A stretch of DNA of 64,000 nt from Ruficoccus amylovorans (GCF_014230085.1 NZ_JACHVB010000014.1:186001-250000), one strand, 5' to 3'; positions 53,511 through 63,103 are shown, counted from the stretch's first letter. Numbers and translations are program-made. Notes: a model not told the origin generated them from the letters alone.

Positions 53511-56500
53511 TTAGATATCATCCGCCCCCAGCCACCGGAACGAGCGCACGACGAAACGGCGGCCAAGTTGACGGTTGAGGGACGAGGTGAGGGCGGCGGG
53601 GGCGATGTCGGGCGAATCGGCGGCGGCCTCCATGTACTCGGGCAGCCGTTGGACAAGGGCCTCGCACCAGGCGCGACCCTCGACCGTCCCGTCCAGTGGC
53701 GAAACAGACTCGCCGTAGGCGCGCACGACAAAGGTGTCGGAGCGGGGCGTGAGGGTGGCCCCGATGGCGGCGAGTACGTCGGCCTGGGTGACGTCGCCGG
53801 GGACGAAGTAGTTCGAGCGGGTAAACGGGTTGTTGCTGGTGTTGCGGTTGGTGCTGTCCCAGCCGAGGTAGGCCTTTACGTCGTAGTCGCCGGAGAAACC
53901 GTCACCATAGCCGTAGTTGTCCTTGTAGATGTTCAGGTTGCGCCCGCCGCTTTCGATCATGTAGTTGATGCGGGAGGCGTCATCGCGGTTGGCGTTGCCC
54001 TGGTCGTTGTCAATGGCGGCCTGGATGGCCCCGCGCAGCCGCTGCTTGTCGTCGTCGGAGCCGGGTGCGCGGTTAATGAAGTCCGACAGCGAAAGGAACG
54101 GGCCGCGGGCGCGGACTTCATCGACGAGGCGCTCGGCCAGGCCGTCGAGTTCGGCCTCGGTCAGTTCCCGGTAGCCGCTGTAGTGTTCCGTGGCGTTGGC
54201 GACGGTGTTGCCGTCCATGCTCTGGCGCGTGGAGGCGGCCTTGGTCTGCCACAGTCGGGAGAACGGGTTGCTGAGGGACTCGGCGTCCGCGTCGTCAGGT
54301 TGCATGGGGTCGTAGCGGAGTCCGTTGAGAGAGCCGAGAACAGCCCGCCAGGCCTGAATCGACGTCGAGTTGACATTGAACGCGCCCTCCAGCATGAGCC
54401 GGGTGGAGGCGAGTTTTCCTGCGTTGTCTGCGATGTCGGTGCGGGCCGGGATTTGTCCGTCCTGCTTGAGCCAGGTTAGACGGCTGTTGGGAAGTTGCTG
54501 GGGAAGGGCGCCGGAGCCCGGAATTGTCGAAAAGAAATAGCGATCCCAGAGCGCGTCGTTAAGCCGGTAGGACTGATCGTAGAGCGTCTGCGCGAGGGGG
54601 CCGAAGCCGGGGCCACCGACGGGATCTGCGTAGCCGGAATCAACGGCGACGGAGGTTTCACCGAGCCCGACGCGGAAGTCGGCCAGCGAGTTGCCGATGG
54701 CGTAGCCGGGGCTGGTGACATGGGCTGAGGTGAGCGCGTGGCGCAGGTCGGCGATAGAAAAAAGCGGATGCTCCTCGGAAGGAAGTTGAAAAAGCGTCGG
54801 GCGCACGTAGCGACCGGCGTAGGGAGAGCTGCGGTCGAAACTGGTGTTGTTGTAGTCGTTGCCGAGGGGGACTTCGCCCTCGACCTGGGAGTTGGCCATG
54901 ACGGGGACGACGAAGGAAGTCCCCGAGCCGTAGGAAATGTCGGAAAAATTGCTGGCGAGTCCGAAGTACTGCGGGTTGATGGTGAGCCCGCCCCCGGCGA
55001 CCTCCTCCATGCCGGTGCGGTTGAGCATGTAGGCGCGCGGGTTGGCGGCGGCGATCCAGCGCGTGGGCAACGGGCTGGCGAAGACCCCGCCGGCACCCAG
55101 GGAGTGAAAGACGTCCATCTCGACAAGGGCGGTCGGCCCCAGCGAACTGTCGGGCAGGAGCGGCAGCGTGAACGTCGGCTCCTCGTAAATAGCGGTGTGG
55201 TTGTTGGCACTGGCTCCGACGGGAGTAGTGACGCCGACGCGCCCGATCCATTGGTAGAACCCGGCCGTGTTCGTCGAGCCGGGGTTGAGGGCCGAACCGG
55301 GCGCGGCTGTGCCCGCTCCGGGCGTGCCGAGATAGAGGTTGGCTTCACCCATATTCTGGAGCGGGACTTTGAACGTACCGGTTTCCTCGGCGGGGACGCT
55401 CAGGCTCGCGATGCGGGCGCGGGCGTTACGGGTGTGGTCGTAGATCTGACGGTTCTTGCGCCGCTCCAGCATGAGCAGCGAGGTGCCCGTGAAGTCGTAG
55501 TCTTGCACGCCCTGCGGAAGCATAAAGGAGATGGTTTCACCGGGCTGCCAGGGCCGGTCCATGACGAGATTGAACCGGAAAAAATGCCTGTCATTGGTCA
55601 GTGGGTTTTCGAATTGGCCGGAAGAGAGGTTGAAGGTGTAATCGTTCGATGTGACGGAGCCGTCGGCGGGGTTCGTTGTTTCCAGCGTGATCGTGACGGT
55701 GCCTCCTTCCTCCAGGCCGGATTGCTGGCGCGGGGGCTGGAAGCCGATTTCGTAAGTCCCGGCGGCGAGGGGACGGTCATAGGGGTTCCAGAGAAAGACG
55801 CGGGGCGAGGCGTACACCTCAATGATCTGCCGGGTGGAATCGGCGGAGTCGGGCAGGATCGCCAGCGAGTAGCTCATGCTCGCGAGCATGAGCACCGGGT
55901 TGATTCCCTGCCGGGTGGAGGTGGGCGTTTGCGGCTGGAGTGTACCCCGGGCGGATTGGCCGAAGCGGGCGAAGTCCCGCAGCAGGCCCCAGGTGGGCGG
56001 ATTGGTGTAAAAGGCCGAAGCGCTCGGGCCGTAGTCGCCGTCGCCATCGGCGAAGAGAAAGCGTCCGTTTTCCTCTTCGGTGCTGCCACCGCCGTTTTCG
56101 AGGATGCGGCTGAGGTCGCGCTTGAGCCCGCCCCGGCGTGTATCGGTCAGCACTCCACTGGAGCCGATGCTCAGGTCGTGGAAGCGCTCGCGCAGTTGAG
56201 TGGAATCAACGCCGGAAGCCACCAGCGGGAGCTGGGCCGGGCTGAGTAGTTCGCCCAGGATCGTGTTTTCCGGCTGGGAAGCGGAGGGGAGCGCCGTCAG
56301 GCCGTCAATTTTATCGGCAGCCACGCTTTGCGCGGTTCCGAAGCTCCAGGCCAGTTGCTCCGTGCGGTCGGAGGTGGCGGCTTCATCGTTGGGATAGGGG
56401 TTGACGAGGTTCAGGCGGGCCTTTGTTCCCTCGTCACCGACCCAGTAGGCGTAGGCCCCGGTTTGAGTCTGGCCATCGCCATCGTGGAGCGGGACGAGCG

Positions 56501-57104
56501 GTGCCGCCACGTACCCGGCAACCGCATTGTTGGTGGTGCCCATGGTGCCGGGGCCGACAAGCAAACGGGCCGGGGAGCTGCCGAGTTGGAACTCCTGCAA
56601 GGCGCTGGCGGAGGCGGACAGCACGGGGCTCAGGACGGCGCTGGGCAAGTGCCCGGGCGTGCCGGCGGAAACGATCATGCCGAAATCTTCGCCGGACTGC
56701 CGCGCGTCCAGCGTGAGGCCCTCGTTTCCACTGACCAGCCAGTTGAGCAGCAGCGGGTCGCGTTCGTCGGCGTCGGGAGCGTTGCGGTTGCCCCAGACGC
56801 CGGTCCAGTAACGGGTGCCGTCCTGCCCGCCGGTGATATCAGCCGTTGCGGTGATTCGCTGGTCCGGACCGGCGTAGCGCTGGAGCTGATTCAGGGCGGT
56901 TTTCAGGCCGAAGAGGGCGTTTTGCCGGGCATAGGTCTGCTCCTGTACCAGTTCCGAGGTCCGTAACTGCACCTGGGTGAAAATTCCCAGCGAGGCCAAC
57001 AACAACAAGAGCATCCCCATCAGCACCAGCGCGACGATAATGGCAAAGCCCCCTTCGTTTCTGCGAAGGTGCGGACGGGACGGGCTGGGGGCAGGAGGGG
57101 GCAT
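53511..57104 (-). CDS. Giant GspK/PilX-like pseudopilin protein (Verru_Chthon cassette protein A-like)
   Basis: A 1197-residue protein. The N-terminus RRNEGGFAIIVALVLMGMLL is a type IV prepilin-like leader: basic segment, Gly-Gly before Phe20, then a long hydrophobic helix (20-42). Glu at +5 is missing, as in GspK and PilX minor pilins. It is followed by QNALFGLKTALNQLQRYAGPDQR and more than 1000 residues of mostly beta-rich, Ser/Gly/Asn-rich sequence. A helical section lies near 965-1010 (TEAELDGLAERLVDEVRARG, then FLSLSDFINRAPG) and recalls the helix-hairpin region of GspK. The end is RRFVVRSFRWLGADDI. Proteins with this plan are known to me from Verrucomicrobia as cassette protein A of the Verru_Chthon set; assignment is from memory. 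It sits 27 nt after the LamG/FG-GAP gene. Confidence 0.7.
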   Translation of the reverse strand: MPPPAPSPSRPHLRRNEGGFAIIVALVLMGMLLLLLASLGIFTQVQLRTSELVQEQTYARQNALFGLKTALNQLQRYAGPDQRITATADITGGQDGTRYWTGVWGNRNAPDADERDPLLLNWLVSGNEGLTLDARQSGEDFGMIVSAGTPGHLPSAVLSPVLSASASALQEFQLGSSPARLLVGPGTMGTTNNAVAGYVAAPLVPLHDGDGQTQTGAYAYWVGDEGTKARLNLVNPYPNDEAATSDRTEQLAWSFGTAQSVAADKIDGLTALPSASQPENTILGELLSPAQLPLVASGVDSTQLRERFHDLSIGSSGVLTDTRRGGLKRDLSRILENGGGSTEEENGRFLFADGDGDYGPSASAFYTNPPTWGLLRDFARFGQSARGTLQPQTPTSTRQGINPVLMLASMSYSLAILPDSADSTRQIIEVYASPRVFLWNPYDRPLAAGTYEIGFQPPRQQSGLEEGGTVTITLETTNPADGSVTSNDYTFNLSSGQFENPLTNDRHFFRFNLVMDRPWQPGETISFMLPQGVQDYDFTGTSLLMLERRKNRQIYDHTRNARARIASLSVPAEETGTFKVPLQNMGEANLYLGTPGAGTAAPGSALNPGSTNTAGFYQWIGRVGVTTPVGASANNHTAIYEEPTFTLPLLPDSSLGPTALVEMDVFHSLGAGGVFASPLPTRWIAAANPRAYMLNRTGMEEVAGGGLTINPQYFGLASNFSDISYGSGTSFVVPVMANSQVEGEVPLGNDYNNTSFDRSSPYAGRYVRPTLFQLPSEEHPLFSIADLRHALTSAHVTSPGYAIGNSLADFRVGLGETSVAVDSGYADPVGGPGFGPLAQTLYDQSYRLNDALWDRYFFSTIPGSGALPQQLPNSRLTWLKQDGQIPARTDIADNAGKLASTRLMLEGAFNVNSTSIQAWRAVLGSLNGLRYDPMQPDDADAESLSNPFSRLWQTKAASTRQSMDGNTVANATEHYSGYRELTEAELDGLAERLVDEVRARGPFLSLSDFINRAPGSDDDKQRLRGAIQAAIDNDQGNANRDDASRINYMIESGGRNLNIYKDNYGYGDGFSGDYDVKAYLGWDSTNRNTSNNPFTRSNYFVPGDVTQADVLAAIGATLTPRSDTFVVRAYGESVSPLDGTVEGRAWCEALVQRLPEYMEAAADSPDIAPAALTSSLNRQLGRRFVVRSFRWLGADDI

Positions 57105-57131
57105 GGGGCGTGATTTACAGGAGGGTTGGTC

Positions 57132-59828
57132 TTAGTCCTTGAGCTCCTCGCGGGGGAAGCCGTAAACCTTGCCGTCTTCGGCTCCGACGATGACGCCCGG
57201 GAGTTCCTCCCCGGAGAGCCGGGTGGGCCAGGCCGAGGCGGTGTGGATGCCGAGGTGGATCGGGTCGCCCTCGCGGGGAAGGATCACCTGCGCCGGGGCG
57301 AAGACGGGGTGCTCGTTGCTGCCGACGTTTTTAAGTAACAGCGGACTGGCGCCGCCGGGGGGCGTGTCGAGGATGTAACGGTGGTTACCGCGGATGGTTC
57401 CGAAAACAACATCCCAGACGCCGTTGCCGTCCCAGTCGGTGACGGAGAGCTCGGCGCGACCCCAGCTTCCTGCCGGGCCACAGAGGATGACCGGCGTGCC
57501 GTTCGCGTATTCGAGCTTGGTCAGGCGGGAAATGTCTATCGATCCGTCGGTGTCCACTTCGGCCACGGCTAACTGCCCGTCATAGTCGAGGTGGAGCAGG
57601 GCGGGGCGCTCGTGTCCGCCGAAGCGGGCCGAGGCCGGAATGATGGCCGGACGCGAGCGCCAGGCAGCCTGATAAGGCTCGCCGTAGCGTTGGAAGCGTT
57701 CAGGCCGGGCAAGCTCGGTCACAGTCGGCCCCTGGCGATAAAGTGTGAGGTAGCCCTCGATGTCGCTCGTGATGATGACCGGGGTTCCCTTGTTGTCCCA
57801 GTCACCGACGGTCGGCTGGAGGTAGCCCCAGCGTTTCTCGTTCGGGCCCTGGATGGAGCCGGTGAGCCCGGCCTGGTGGTGAACGGGCACGCCGTCCACT
57901 TTCATCAACTCGCCCGCCCGGTACACCCAGGGGTCAGAGGTGCCTTTCCAGAATGTCAGCCAACCGGAGGCATCACCGATGATGAGGTCGGCGGTGCCAT
58001 CGCCGTCCCAGTCGGCGCGGGCGGGGGTGGCCAGTGAATCCACCGCGAGCGCACCGCCGCGCATCAGGAGCGGGCCGACTTCCTCGAAATCGCCAATACG
58101 ATCCCCCTCAATGGCAATGAGGCGACCGGGGTTGCCGTCCAGAAGCAGGCGGGTTTTGCCGTCGCGGCCGGGGGCCAGCGCGGAAATGCTATGGACAAAG
58201 TACGTGCCCTGAATGTTCATTCCGCCCTGAAGCAGCGGACGGGCTTCCCCGCAGATCATTTCGCCGTCCTCAAACTCGTAAGGCATGGCCATGATCTGAT
58301 CGACGCTGCCGGTGTGAATCACCACAGGTCCTTCGTCCAGATCGGCGATGGCGAGGGCGCGTTCCCGCTCCCCGGATTTCCACTGCACGCTGAAGCCCGG
58401 GACCCGGTAGCTGACTTTGCGCAGATCGTTGAAGGCCAGATTGCCGTCCGCGTCAGTACTTCCCCTGGCCCAGTAAAGCTCGCTGACGCATTCCCCGCCC
58501 AGCCATTTCCCCTGGATGTCGTAGCCGCGGTCTTTGCCGCTATTGGTGCGTTCGACTCCGCTCCACATACCCTCGCCGTCGGGCCAGTAGCTGCTGCCGC
58601 CAGGTTTGAGCGCCGCCACGAGCAGGTCAGGGGTGTCGTCGTCGTCCACCGGGCCGATATACCAGCCGCTGATGGGGGTGCGAAACGCCTCGCCCAGATG
58701 CTTACCGTTGATAAGCACTGGCTGTGGCGGGGCGTAGCGGAACTGGCCCGGAGTGGTATTACGGTAATGCAGCAGGCTGCCGTCCCCGTAGGGGCTGCCC
58801 TGGCCGCTGGCAAAAAGGTCCGTGCGTCCGCCGGAGCGGCTGACGGCCATGAACTCGGCCCCGGGCATGCCTTCGACCGTCGAGCCGGTGTCGTAGTAGG
58901 GGAGGCCGCGGGCGTCAGTCCCGATCTGGCGGTAGTACGCCAGTCGCCACCCGAAGTAGCTCGTACGGGTGCCGCAGATAAGCAGGTCCTGTCGCCCTTC
59001 CATCGGCAGAACCGTCGCGCTGACGTGGAGCTGCTCGATCAGCGGGTGCAGGTCTTCCGGGGTGGTAGTGAGCGCGCGGTACTGCGCATAGGTGGAGGCC
59101 GTCTGCGCCTTCACCGCGCCCTGGTCCTTGAGAGAGACCTGGCGGAGGCGCTCAGCGGCGAGCTTGCGGACGGCGGCGGCGGACAGCTCGGAATCGTAGA
59201 AGCGGGGCTCCAGCATCGTCCCGTAAAAGGGGCGTAAGCGTCCGAAGCGTCCGAACTCGACCCGGTCAAGCTGGTCGAGCACCGGCCCGGCAAAATCCTG
59301 CATGACCAGTTCGCCGTTCACATAAACGGCACTTCGCTGTCCTGACTTGGTGAAGGTGAGCATGTACCAGGCTCCGGCCTGCAGGAGTGGCCCGGTCTTG
59401 TAGGCGGGCCAGCCCTGCACGGATGGCGAAGTCCCGGCCACGGCCATGCCTCCGGCGGGCAGACGCAGGACCAGTCGTTGGGAATTGTCTGCGGACTTGA
59501 GCACCCAGACCGTCATCGGGTGGGCGTCAGTCCAGCTTCCCGCGTCATTGAGCAGTTTTTCGGCCGAGGGGGCGACCTGGAGCCAGAGGTTGACACTGAA
59601 CGCGTCCCCCAAGGGCTGCGGCAGCGTGGCAACCGGCAGTTCCACGCTGCCGCTGTCGAATGTCAGGACCTCGATCTGGCCTTTGGTGTCCACCTGCGCA
59701 CTCTGGTTCGATGTGCCGGAGGCGAACCGAGCAGGTATGGCCTCCGGCACGCCTTGGGCCGGCAGGTGGACAGCGGATAGCACCAAGCCTGCCATGAGGC
59801 TCATGGCGGTTGCTCGTAAACAGCTCAT
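57132..59828 (-). CDS. Secreted LamG-like plus FG-GAP/VCBS-repeat protein
   Basis: An 898-residue exported protein. The ATG at 59828 gives a signal peptide (MSCLRATAMSLMAGLVLSAV, then HLPAQG). Residues about 50-225 look like a LamG/concanavalin-type domain (VNLWLQVAPSAEKL; WYMLTFTKSGQRSAVYVNGE). The rest carries repeated FG-GAP/VCBS blades with Asp/Gly-rich Ca-binding loops: DWDGDGTADLIIGDASGW, DWDNKGTPVIITSDIEGY, DWDGNGVWDVVFGTIRGN, plus VDDDDTPDLLVAALK. This suggests a seven-bladed propeller for adhesion or glycan binding. It is followed at 27 nt by the pseudopilin-like gene and preceded at 32 nt by the PEP-CTERM gene. No enzyme motif seen. Confidence 0.82.
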   Translation of the reverse strand: MSCLRATAMSLMAGLVLSAVHLPAQGVPEAIPARFASGTSNQSAQVDTKGQIEVLTFDSGSVELPVATLPQPLGDAFSVNLWLQVAPSAEKLLNDAGSWTDAHPMTVWVLKSADNSQRLVLRLPAGGMAVAGTSPSVQGWPAYKTGPLLQAGAWYMLTFTKSGQRSAVYVNGELVMQDFAGPVLDQLDRVEFGRFGRLRPFYGTMLEPRFYDSELSAAAVRKLAAERLRQVSLKDQGAVKAQTASTYAQYRALTTTPEDLHPLIEQLHVSATVLPMEGRQDLLICGTRTSYFGWRLAYYRQIGTDARGLPYYDTGSTVEGMPGAEFMAVSRSGGRTDLFASGQGSPYGDGSLLHYRNTTPGQFRYAPPQPVLINGKHLGEAFRTPISGWYIGPVDDDDTPDLLVAALKPGGSSYWPDGEGMWSGVERTNSGKDRGYDIQGKWLGGECVSELYWARGSTDADGNLAFNDLRKVSYRVPGFSVQWKSGERERALAIADLDEGPVVIHTGSVDQIMAMPYEFEDGEMICGEARPLLQGGMNIQGTYFVHSISALAPGRDGKTRLLLDGNPGRLIAIEGDRIGDFEEVGPLLMRGGALAVDSLATPARADWDGDGTADLIIGDASGWLTFWKGTSDPWVYRAGELMKVDGVPVHHQAGLTGSIQGPNEKRWGYLQPTVGDWDNKGTPVIITSDIEGYLTLYRQGPTVTELARPERFQRYGEPYQAAWRSRPAIIPASARFGGHERPALLHLDYDGQLAVAEVDTDGSIDISRLTKLEYANGTPVILCGPAGSWGRAELSVTDWDGNGVWDVVFGTIRGNHRYILDTPPGGASPLLLKNVGSNEHPVFAPAQVILPREGDPIHLGIHTASAWPTRLSGEELPGVIVGAEDGKVYGFPREELKD

Positions 59829-59860
59829 GTGGGGAAAATGCGTTTGGGGCTGTGGGCGGA

Positions 59861-60673
59861 CTATCTGCAAGCGCGGATACGGCAGCCGAAGACGAGGCAA
59901 GCGGCCAAGCCGGCAAAGATCAGGCCGAGGCTGGAGGCTTCGGGGATTTGCGTCAGGCTGACCGACTCGACGGTAATCGGGTTTATCGCGGTTGCGCCAA
60001 TAGCGAAGGTGTTGAACGTGTAGGAACTGGTCGTCGTGTTCCAGGTCTGGGTAGTGGCGTCAATGTCACCACCGCTGAGTAACGCGGTGATCGTAATATT
60101 ACCGGAGCCGGTGTTCGTAAAGGTTAGGGTGTAGGTATAGGTGGTACTGGCCGCGAGACCACCGGAGAAGGCATTGTTCGTGCCGCTGATTACGGTATAG
60201 GGGCTTTGCGAGTTCGTGATCGGGCCGGAGTTTGTGTTGCGGTAAAACAGGTACGCTCCCGAATTGGCTTTATCCGTGCCGTTGAGGTTGTTCAGGCCGA
60301 ACATGAAGCCGGTGGCAGTGATGTTTGGGTTGCTGTTGTTAGGGAGGGTGGTGTCCGTGTTGAGCAGAGCGATGCGCATGGCATTGGTCGTGCTCCAGGT
60401 GCTCGACGAGGGGGTGGAAAAGGTGAAGGCGGCGTTCAGCGTCTGGCCGTCGGCAAGCGTGACCGCGTCGAACTGCAAGGCGGAGTGAAAGCCCGTGTTA
60501 TTGACCCCGACCTGCATGGCGCTGTCGTCGAAGGTGACATTGCCGCTCTGGCCGGAGACCCACCCGAGGGTGTTGCCGTTGTCGAAGTCGTCGTTCACGG
60601 GAAGAGTGGTGGCCGCAAAGGCGGACGCCGTCGCCGTGAGCAGGAGGGTGACGAGGGAGTAGATCTTGTGCAT
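59861..60673 (-). CDS. PEP-CTERM-type secreted protein, first gene of the unit
   Basis: A 270-residue secreted protein. The signal peptide is MHKIYSLVTLLLTATASAFA. The body is Asn/Thr/Ser-rich and beta-stranded, with the look of a lectin-like fold (DDFDNGNTLGWVSGQSGNVTFDDSAM; MRIALLNTDTT; TYTYTLTFTNTGSG). The tail is IPEASSLG (Pro244-Glu245-Ala246), hydrophobic LIFAGLAACLVFG and basic CRIRACR, the PEP-CTERM plan with Ala in place of the last Pro. It starts a minus-strand run of four genes with gaps of 32, 27 and 18 nt. No exosortase in the window. Confidence 0.85.
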   Translation of the reverse strand: MHKIYSLVTLLLTATASAFAATTLPVNDDFDNGNTLGWVSGQSGNVTFDDSAMQVGVNNTGFHSALQFDAVTLADGQTLNAAFTFSTPSSSTWSTTNAMRIALLNTDTTLPNNSNPNITATGFMFGLNNLNGTDKANSGAYLFYRNTNSGPITNSQSPYTVISGTNNAFSGGLAASTTYTYTLTFTNTGSGNITITALLSGGDIDATTQTWNTTTSSYTFNTFAIGATAINPITVESVSLTQIPEASSLGLIFAGLAACLVFGCRIRACR

Positions 60674-61097
60674 GGTTAGACTGGGTTTGCTTTGGATTTA
60701 GTGATTAGTTGAAAATGGTTTTGCCGTACTGACGGATTTTCCTGCTGGCTGAAACCGTCTTGGGGTAATTGAGCGGGCCGGATCCGCGATGCGCCCACGG
60801 GGCTCTGGTAGGCGGGGTAATTCTATCTGGCTTCAGCATGATCCTTCTTCTTGGAAATTCAAGAAAAATTCCTTGGAATCTTTATTGTTATTCTGGAAAT
60901 ATTTTAGCCATCGGCGTGGTGTCATAGGAAAGCCTTGATTGTTGGCCTCAACACATAAAGCTCAGGATTCGATTGTTATTGACTTTAAAATTGAGAATAG
61001 ATGGAGCCCGATGGAGAGAACTTATTGGGTTATGAAGTCTGGGAATAGTTTCTGGAATATATTTGACGGATAATTGCAGGTATGCATAATAATTGCT
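60674..61097. other. 424-nt spacer between divergent PEP-CTERM operon and lacI-type gene
   Basis: No gene. A+T content rises strongly from 60840 on. It must contain the promoter of the four-gene minus-strand operon (not identified) and contains a good promoter for the lacI-type gene. A partial repeat of GGAAATTC/AATTCC lies around 60861-60890. Confidence 0.5.
61063..61090 (+). promoter_or_regulatory. Sigma-70 promoter placed for a leaderless lacI-type mRNA
   Basis: -35 TTGACG (61063-61068), 16-nt spacer, -10 CATAAT (61085-61090), each 5 of 6 to consensus. The expected start of transcription, 7-8 nt after the -10, coincides with the A of the ATG at 61098. No ribosome binding site is present, which agrees with leaderless translation. 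Confidence 0.5.
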
Positions 61098-62129
61098 ATG
61101 AGTGTGAATGATATTGCCCTTAAGGCGGGAGTCTCGCAGGCGACAGTTTCCAAGGTCATCAATAATTATCCGACCGTTTCTGCTGAAAGTGTGGCACGCG
61201 TGCGTAAGGCGATGCGTGAACTCAATTACGAACCCTTGTCGCGTACCCGCCGGGTGAAGGAGAAAAGCGAGCAAGTGCCCTTGGTGGCTCTGCTGATTTT
61301 TCCCGGAAAATATTTTCAGGACTACCGGGCCAGTTTCGTAAAAATGATCCGCAGCATCGAGGAGTCGCTGCGCGAGAAGGGGATGGACCTTATCATGGCC
61401 CACGTTTCCCGGGTGGAGGATCTTCCGGCCTCGGTCCGGCACAGGCGCGTGCAGGGCGTCATCCTGCAGGGGGGCGATCCGGGGGAGGATGTTCTGAAGG
61501 AGCTCAAGGACATCCCATCGGTCTGGGTCAGCTCGCACCGGGGGCAGGCGGGAAACTCCCTGCTCGGCGGCAACGAGGATGTCGGTCGGGTCGCGGCGGA
61601 GTATCTGGTCTCGTGCGGGCACAAGCGGCTCGGTGTCATCAACACGATGAGTGAAGACCCGGTCCTGGTCGTGCGCTGCAGGTATTTTCAGTTCGTGGCG
61701 GAGAACGCCGGTTGCCAGTGCCGGATGTACGTTAGCGATAGTCACGGCGAGAGTTGGTCACATGGCGAGGACCTCGATATGGCCGCGTTTGAAAAACAGG
61801 TCGATGAACAGGTCTCGGCATTTCTCGCGGACAAAAACAGGCCGACCGGCATTTTTGTTCCGGTGGATTTCCAGTTGGCGATGGTCTATCGCATCCTGCA
61901 ACGACGGGGGGTGCAGATCGGGAAAAACCTCGATTTCATCGGCAGCGACGAGGAGAAATCCGTCCTGCTCGGTTTGTATCCACGTCCCGCTACAATCGAG
62001 GTCGGCCCGACGCTGATCGGCATGCAGGCAGTCAAGGAGCTGTGCTGGCGGATGGAAAATCTGGCCGGAGACAGTCGCTTGCGTGTCAGTGTCGCCCCGC
62101 GCCTCGTACCCGGAGAAAAGCTGTCCTGA
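61098..62129 (+). CDS. LacI/GalR-family transcriptional regulator
   Basis: A 343-residue repressor-type protein. The N-terminal helix-turn-helix is VNDIALKAGVSQATVSKVIN (residues 3-22), followed by the hinge helix ESVARVRKAMRELNYEP and a periplasmic-binding-protein-like ligand domain (LVALLIFPG; GVILQGG; GHKRLGVINTMSED; GIFVPVDFQLAMVYRILQRRG). The ATG at 61098 is the family start. It converges with rbsK at an 8-nt gap and is near a nucleoside hydrolase, so a nucleoside- or ribose-linked ligand is plausible; control of the divergent PEP-CTERM operon is the alternative. Confidence 0.9.
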   Translation: MSVNDIALKAGVSQATVSKVINNYPTVSAESVARVRKAMRELNYEPLSRTRRVKEKSEQVPLVALLIFPGKYFQDYRASFVKMIRSIEESLREKGMDLIMAHVSRVEDLPASVRHRRVQGVILQGGDPGEDVLKELKDIPSVWVSSHRGQAGNSLLGGNEDVGRVAAEYLVSCGHKRLGVINTMSEDPVLVVRCRYFQFVAENAGCQCRMYVSDSHGESWSHGEDLDMAAFEKQVDEQVSAFLADKNRPTGIFVPVDFQLAMVYRILQRRGVQIGKNLDFIGSDEEKSVLLGLYPRPATIEVGPTLIGMQAVKELCWRMENLAGDSRLRVSVAPRLVPGEKLS

Positions 62130-62137
62130 GGGACGGA

Positions 62138-63103
62138 TCAGCGGGTGGACGCTGACATCTTTTCCAAAACTTCCACCCGATATGGGATGGAGGGTTGGGC
62201 ACCGCGGCGGGTGCACGCGAGCGCCCCACCGACAACCGCGTAGCGGATCGCCTCCGGCATGGAGTGCCCGGAGGCCAGAGCGACGGACAGCGCGCCCGCG
62301 AAGGTGTCACCGGCGGCGGTTGTGTCTACGGCCTTGACCGGGATGGATGGCACGTGCAGGGAGGTTTCGGCGTTGAGCCAGAGCGCGCCTTTTGCCCCGA
62401 GTGTGACGACGATTTCACGCACGTCATAGTTTTGCACAAGGCTGCGGGCAGCCTGGACGATTTGTTCGAAACTGTCCGTGGGTTGGCCGCTGAGGGTGGC
62501 CAGTTCGGTTTCGTTGGGAAGGAGGTAATCGACCGCCGAGAGCAACTCGCGTGGGAGCTCTGGCAAGGCCGGAGCGGGGTCCAGCATGACGGGCACACCT
62601 TGCGAACGGGCATGGCGGGCGGCGTCCAGAGCGGCTTCGACTGGCGTTTCCAGTTGCAGCATGAGCATCCCGGCTCCCGCGTACCACGCGGGGTCTGCAG
62701 GAGCGGTCGCCTCGGCGTTGGCGCCGGGGCCGACCATGATGGAGTTTTGTCCGCTGGCCTGGTTGAGCAGGATGACGGCGGTGCCGCTGGATTTTGTCGA
62801 ATCGCGGAGGGCCCGGGTGTCGATGCCCTCACGTTCGAGGTTGGCGCGCAGTTGCAGGCCGAAGCTGTCCGTCCCCACGCTTCCGGCGAAGCGGACCTTG
62901 CCCCCGAGCCGCGCGGCGGCGACCGCGGCGTTGGCTCCCTTACCGCCGGGGGCGAGCATGATGTCGCCGGCGTGAATGGTTTCTCCGGGCCGTGGCAGTC
63001 GCTGGAGCGGCGTGACCACGTCCATGTTTATGCTGCCAAAGACGAGGATGGAAGGGGGCGGGGGCATCTTGCTACTGCGGACGAGGGATTTTTTTTGAGG
63101 CAT
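62138..63103 (-). CDS. rbsK: Ribokinase
   Basis: A 321-residue PfkB-family sugar kinase. Substrate motif GGKGANAAVAAARLGG (53-68), NETE (197-200) and the ATP/anion-hole motif DTTAAGDTFAGAL with catalytic base Asp266 are present. The opening ILVFGSINMDVVTPLQRLPRPGET is that of ribokinase. A second ATG at 63067 would remove 12 residues before the conserved fold. Expected reaction: ribose plus ATP to ribose 5-phosphate. It lies downstream of the nucleoside hydrolase on the same strand (138-nt gap), so ribose set free from nucleosides would be captured. Confidence 0.92.
   Translation of the reverse strand: MPQKKSLVRSSKMPPPPSILVFGSINMDVVTPLQRLPRPGETIHAGDIMLAPGGKGANAAVAAARLGGKVRFAGSVGTDSFGLQLRANLEREGIDTRALRDSTKSSGTAVILLNQASGQNSIMVGPGANAEATAPADPAWYAGAGMLMLQLETPVEAALDAARHARSQGVPVMLDPAPALPELPRELLSAVDYLLPNETELATLSGQPTDSFEQIVQAARSLVQNYDVREIVVTLGAKGALWLNAETSLHVPSIPVKAVDTTAAGDTFAGALSVALASGHSMPEAIRYAVVGGALACTRRGAQPSIPYRVEVLEKMSASTR

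Noticed and set aside
53505-54479. Open frame on the + strand opposite the giant pseudopilin-like gene
   Set aside because: Ala/Val/Gly-rich antisense translation with no start signal or domain.
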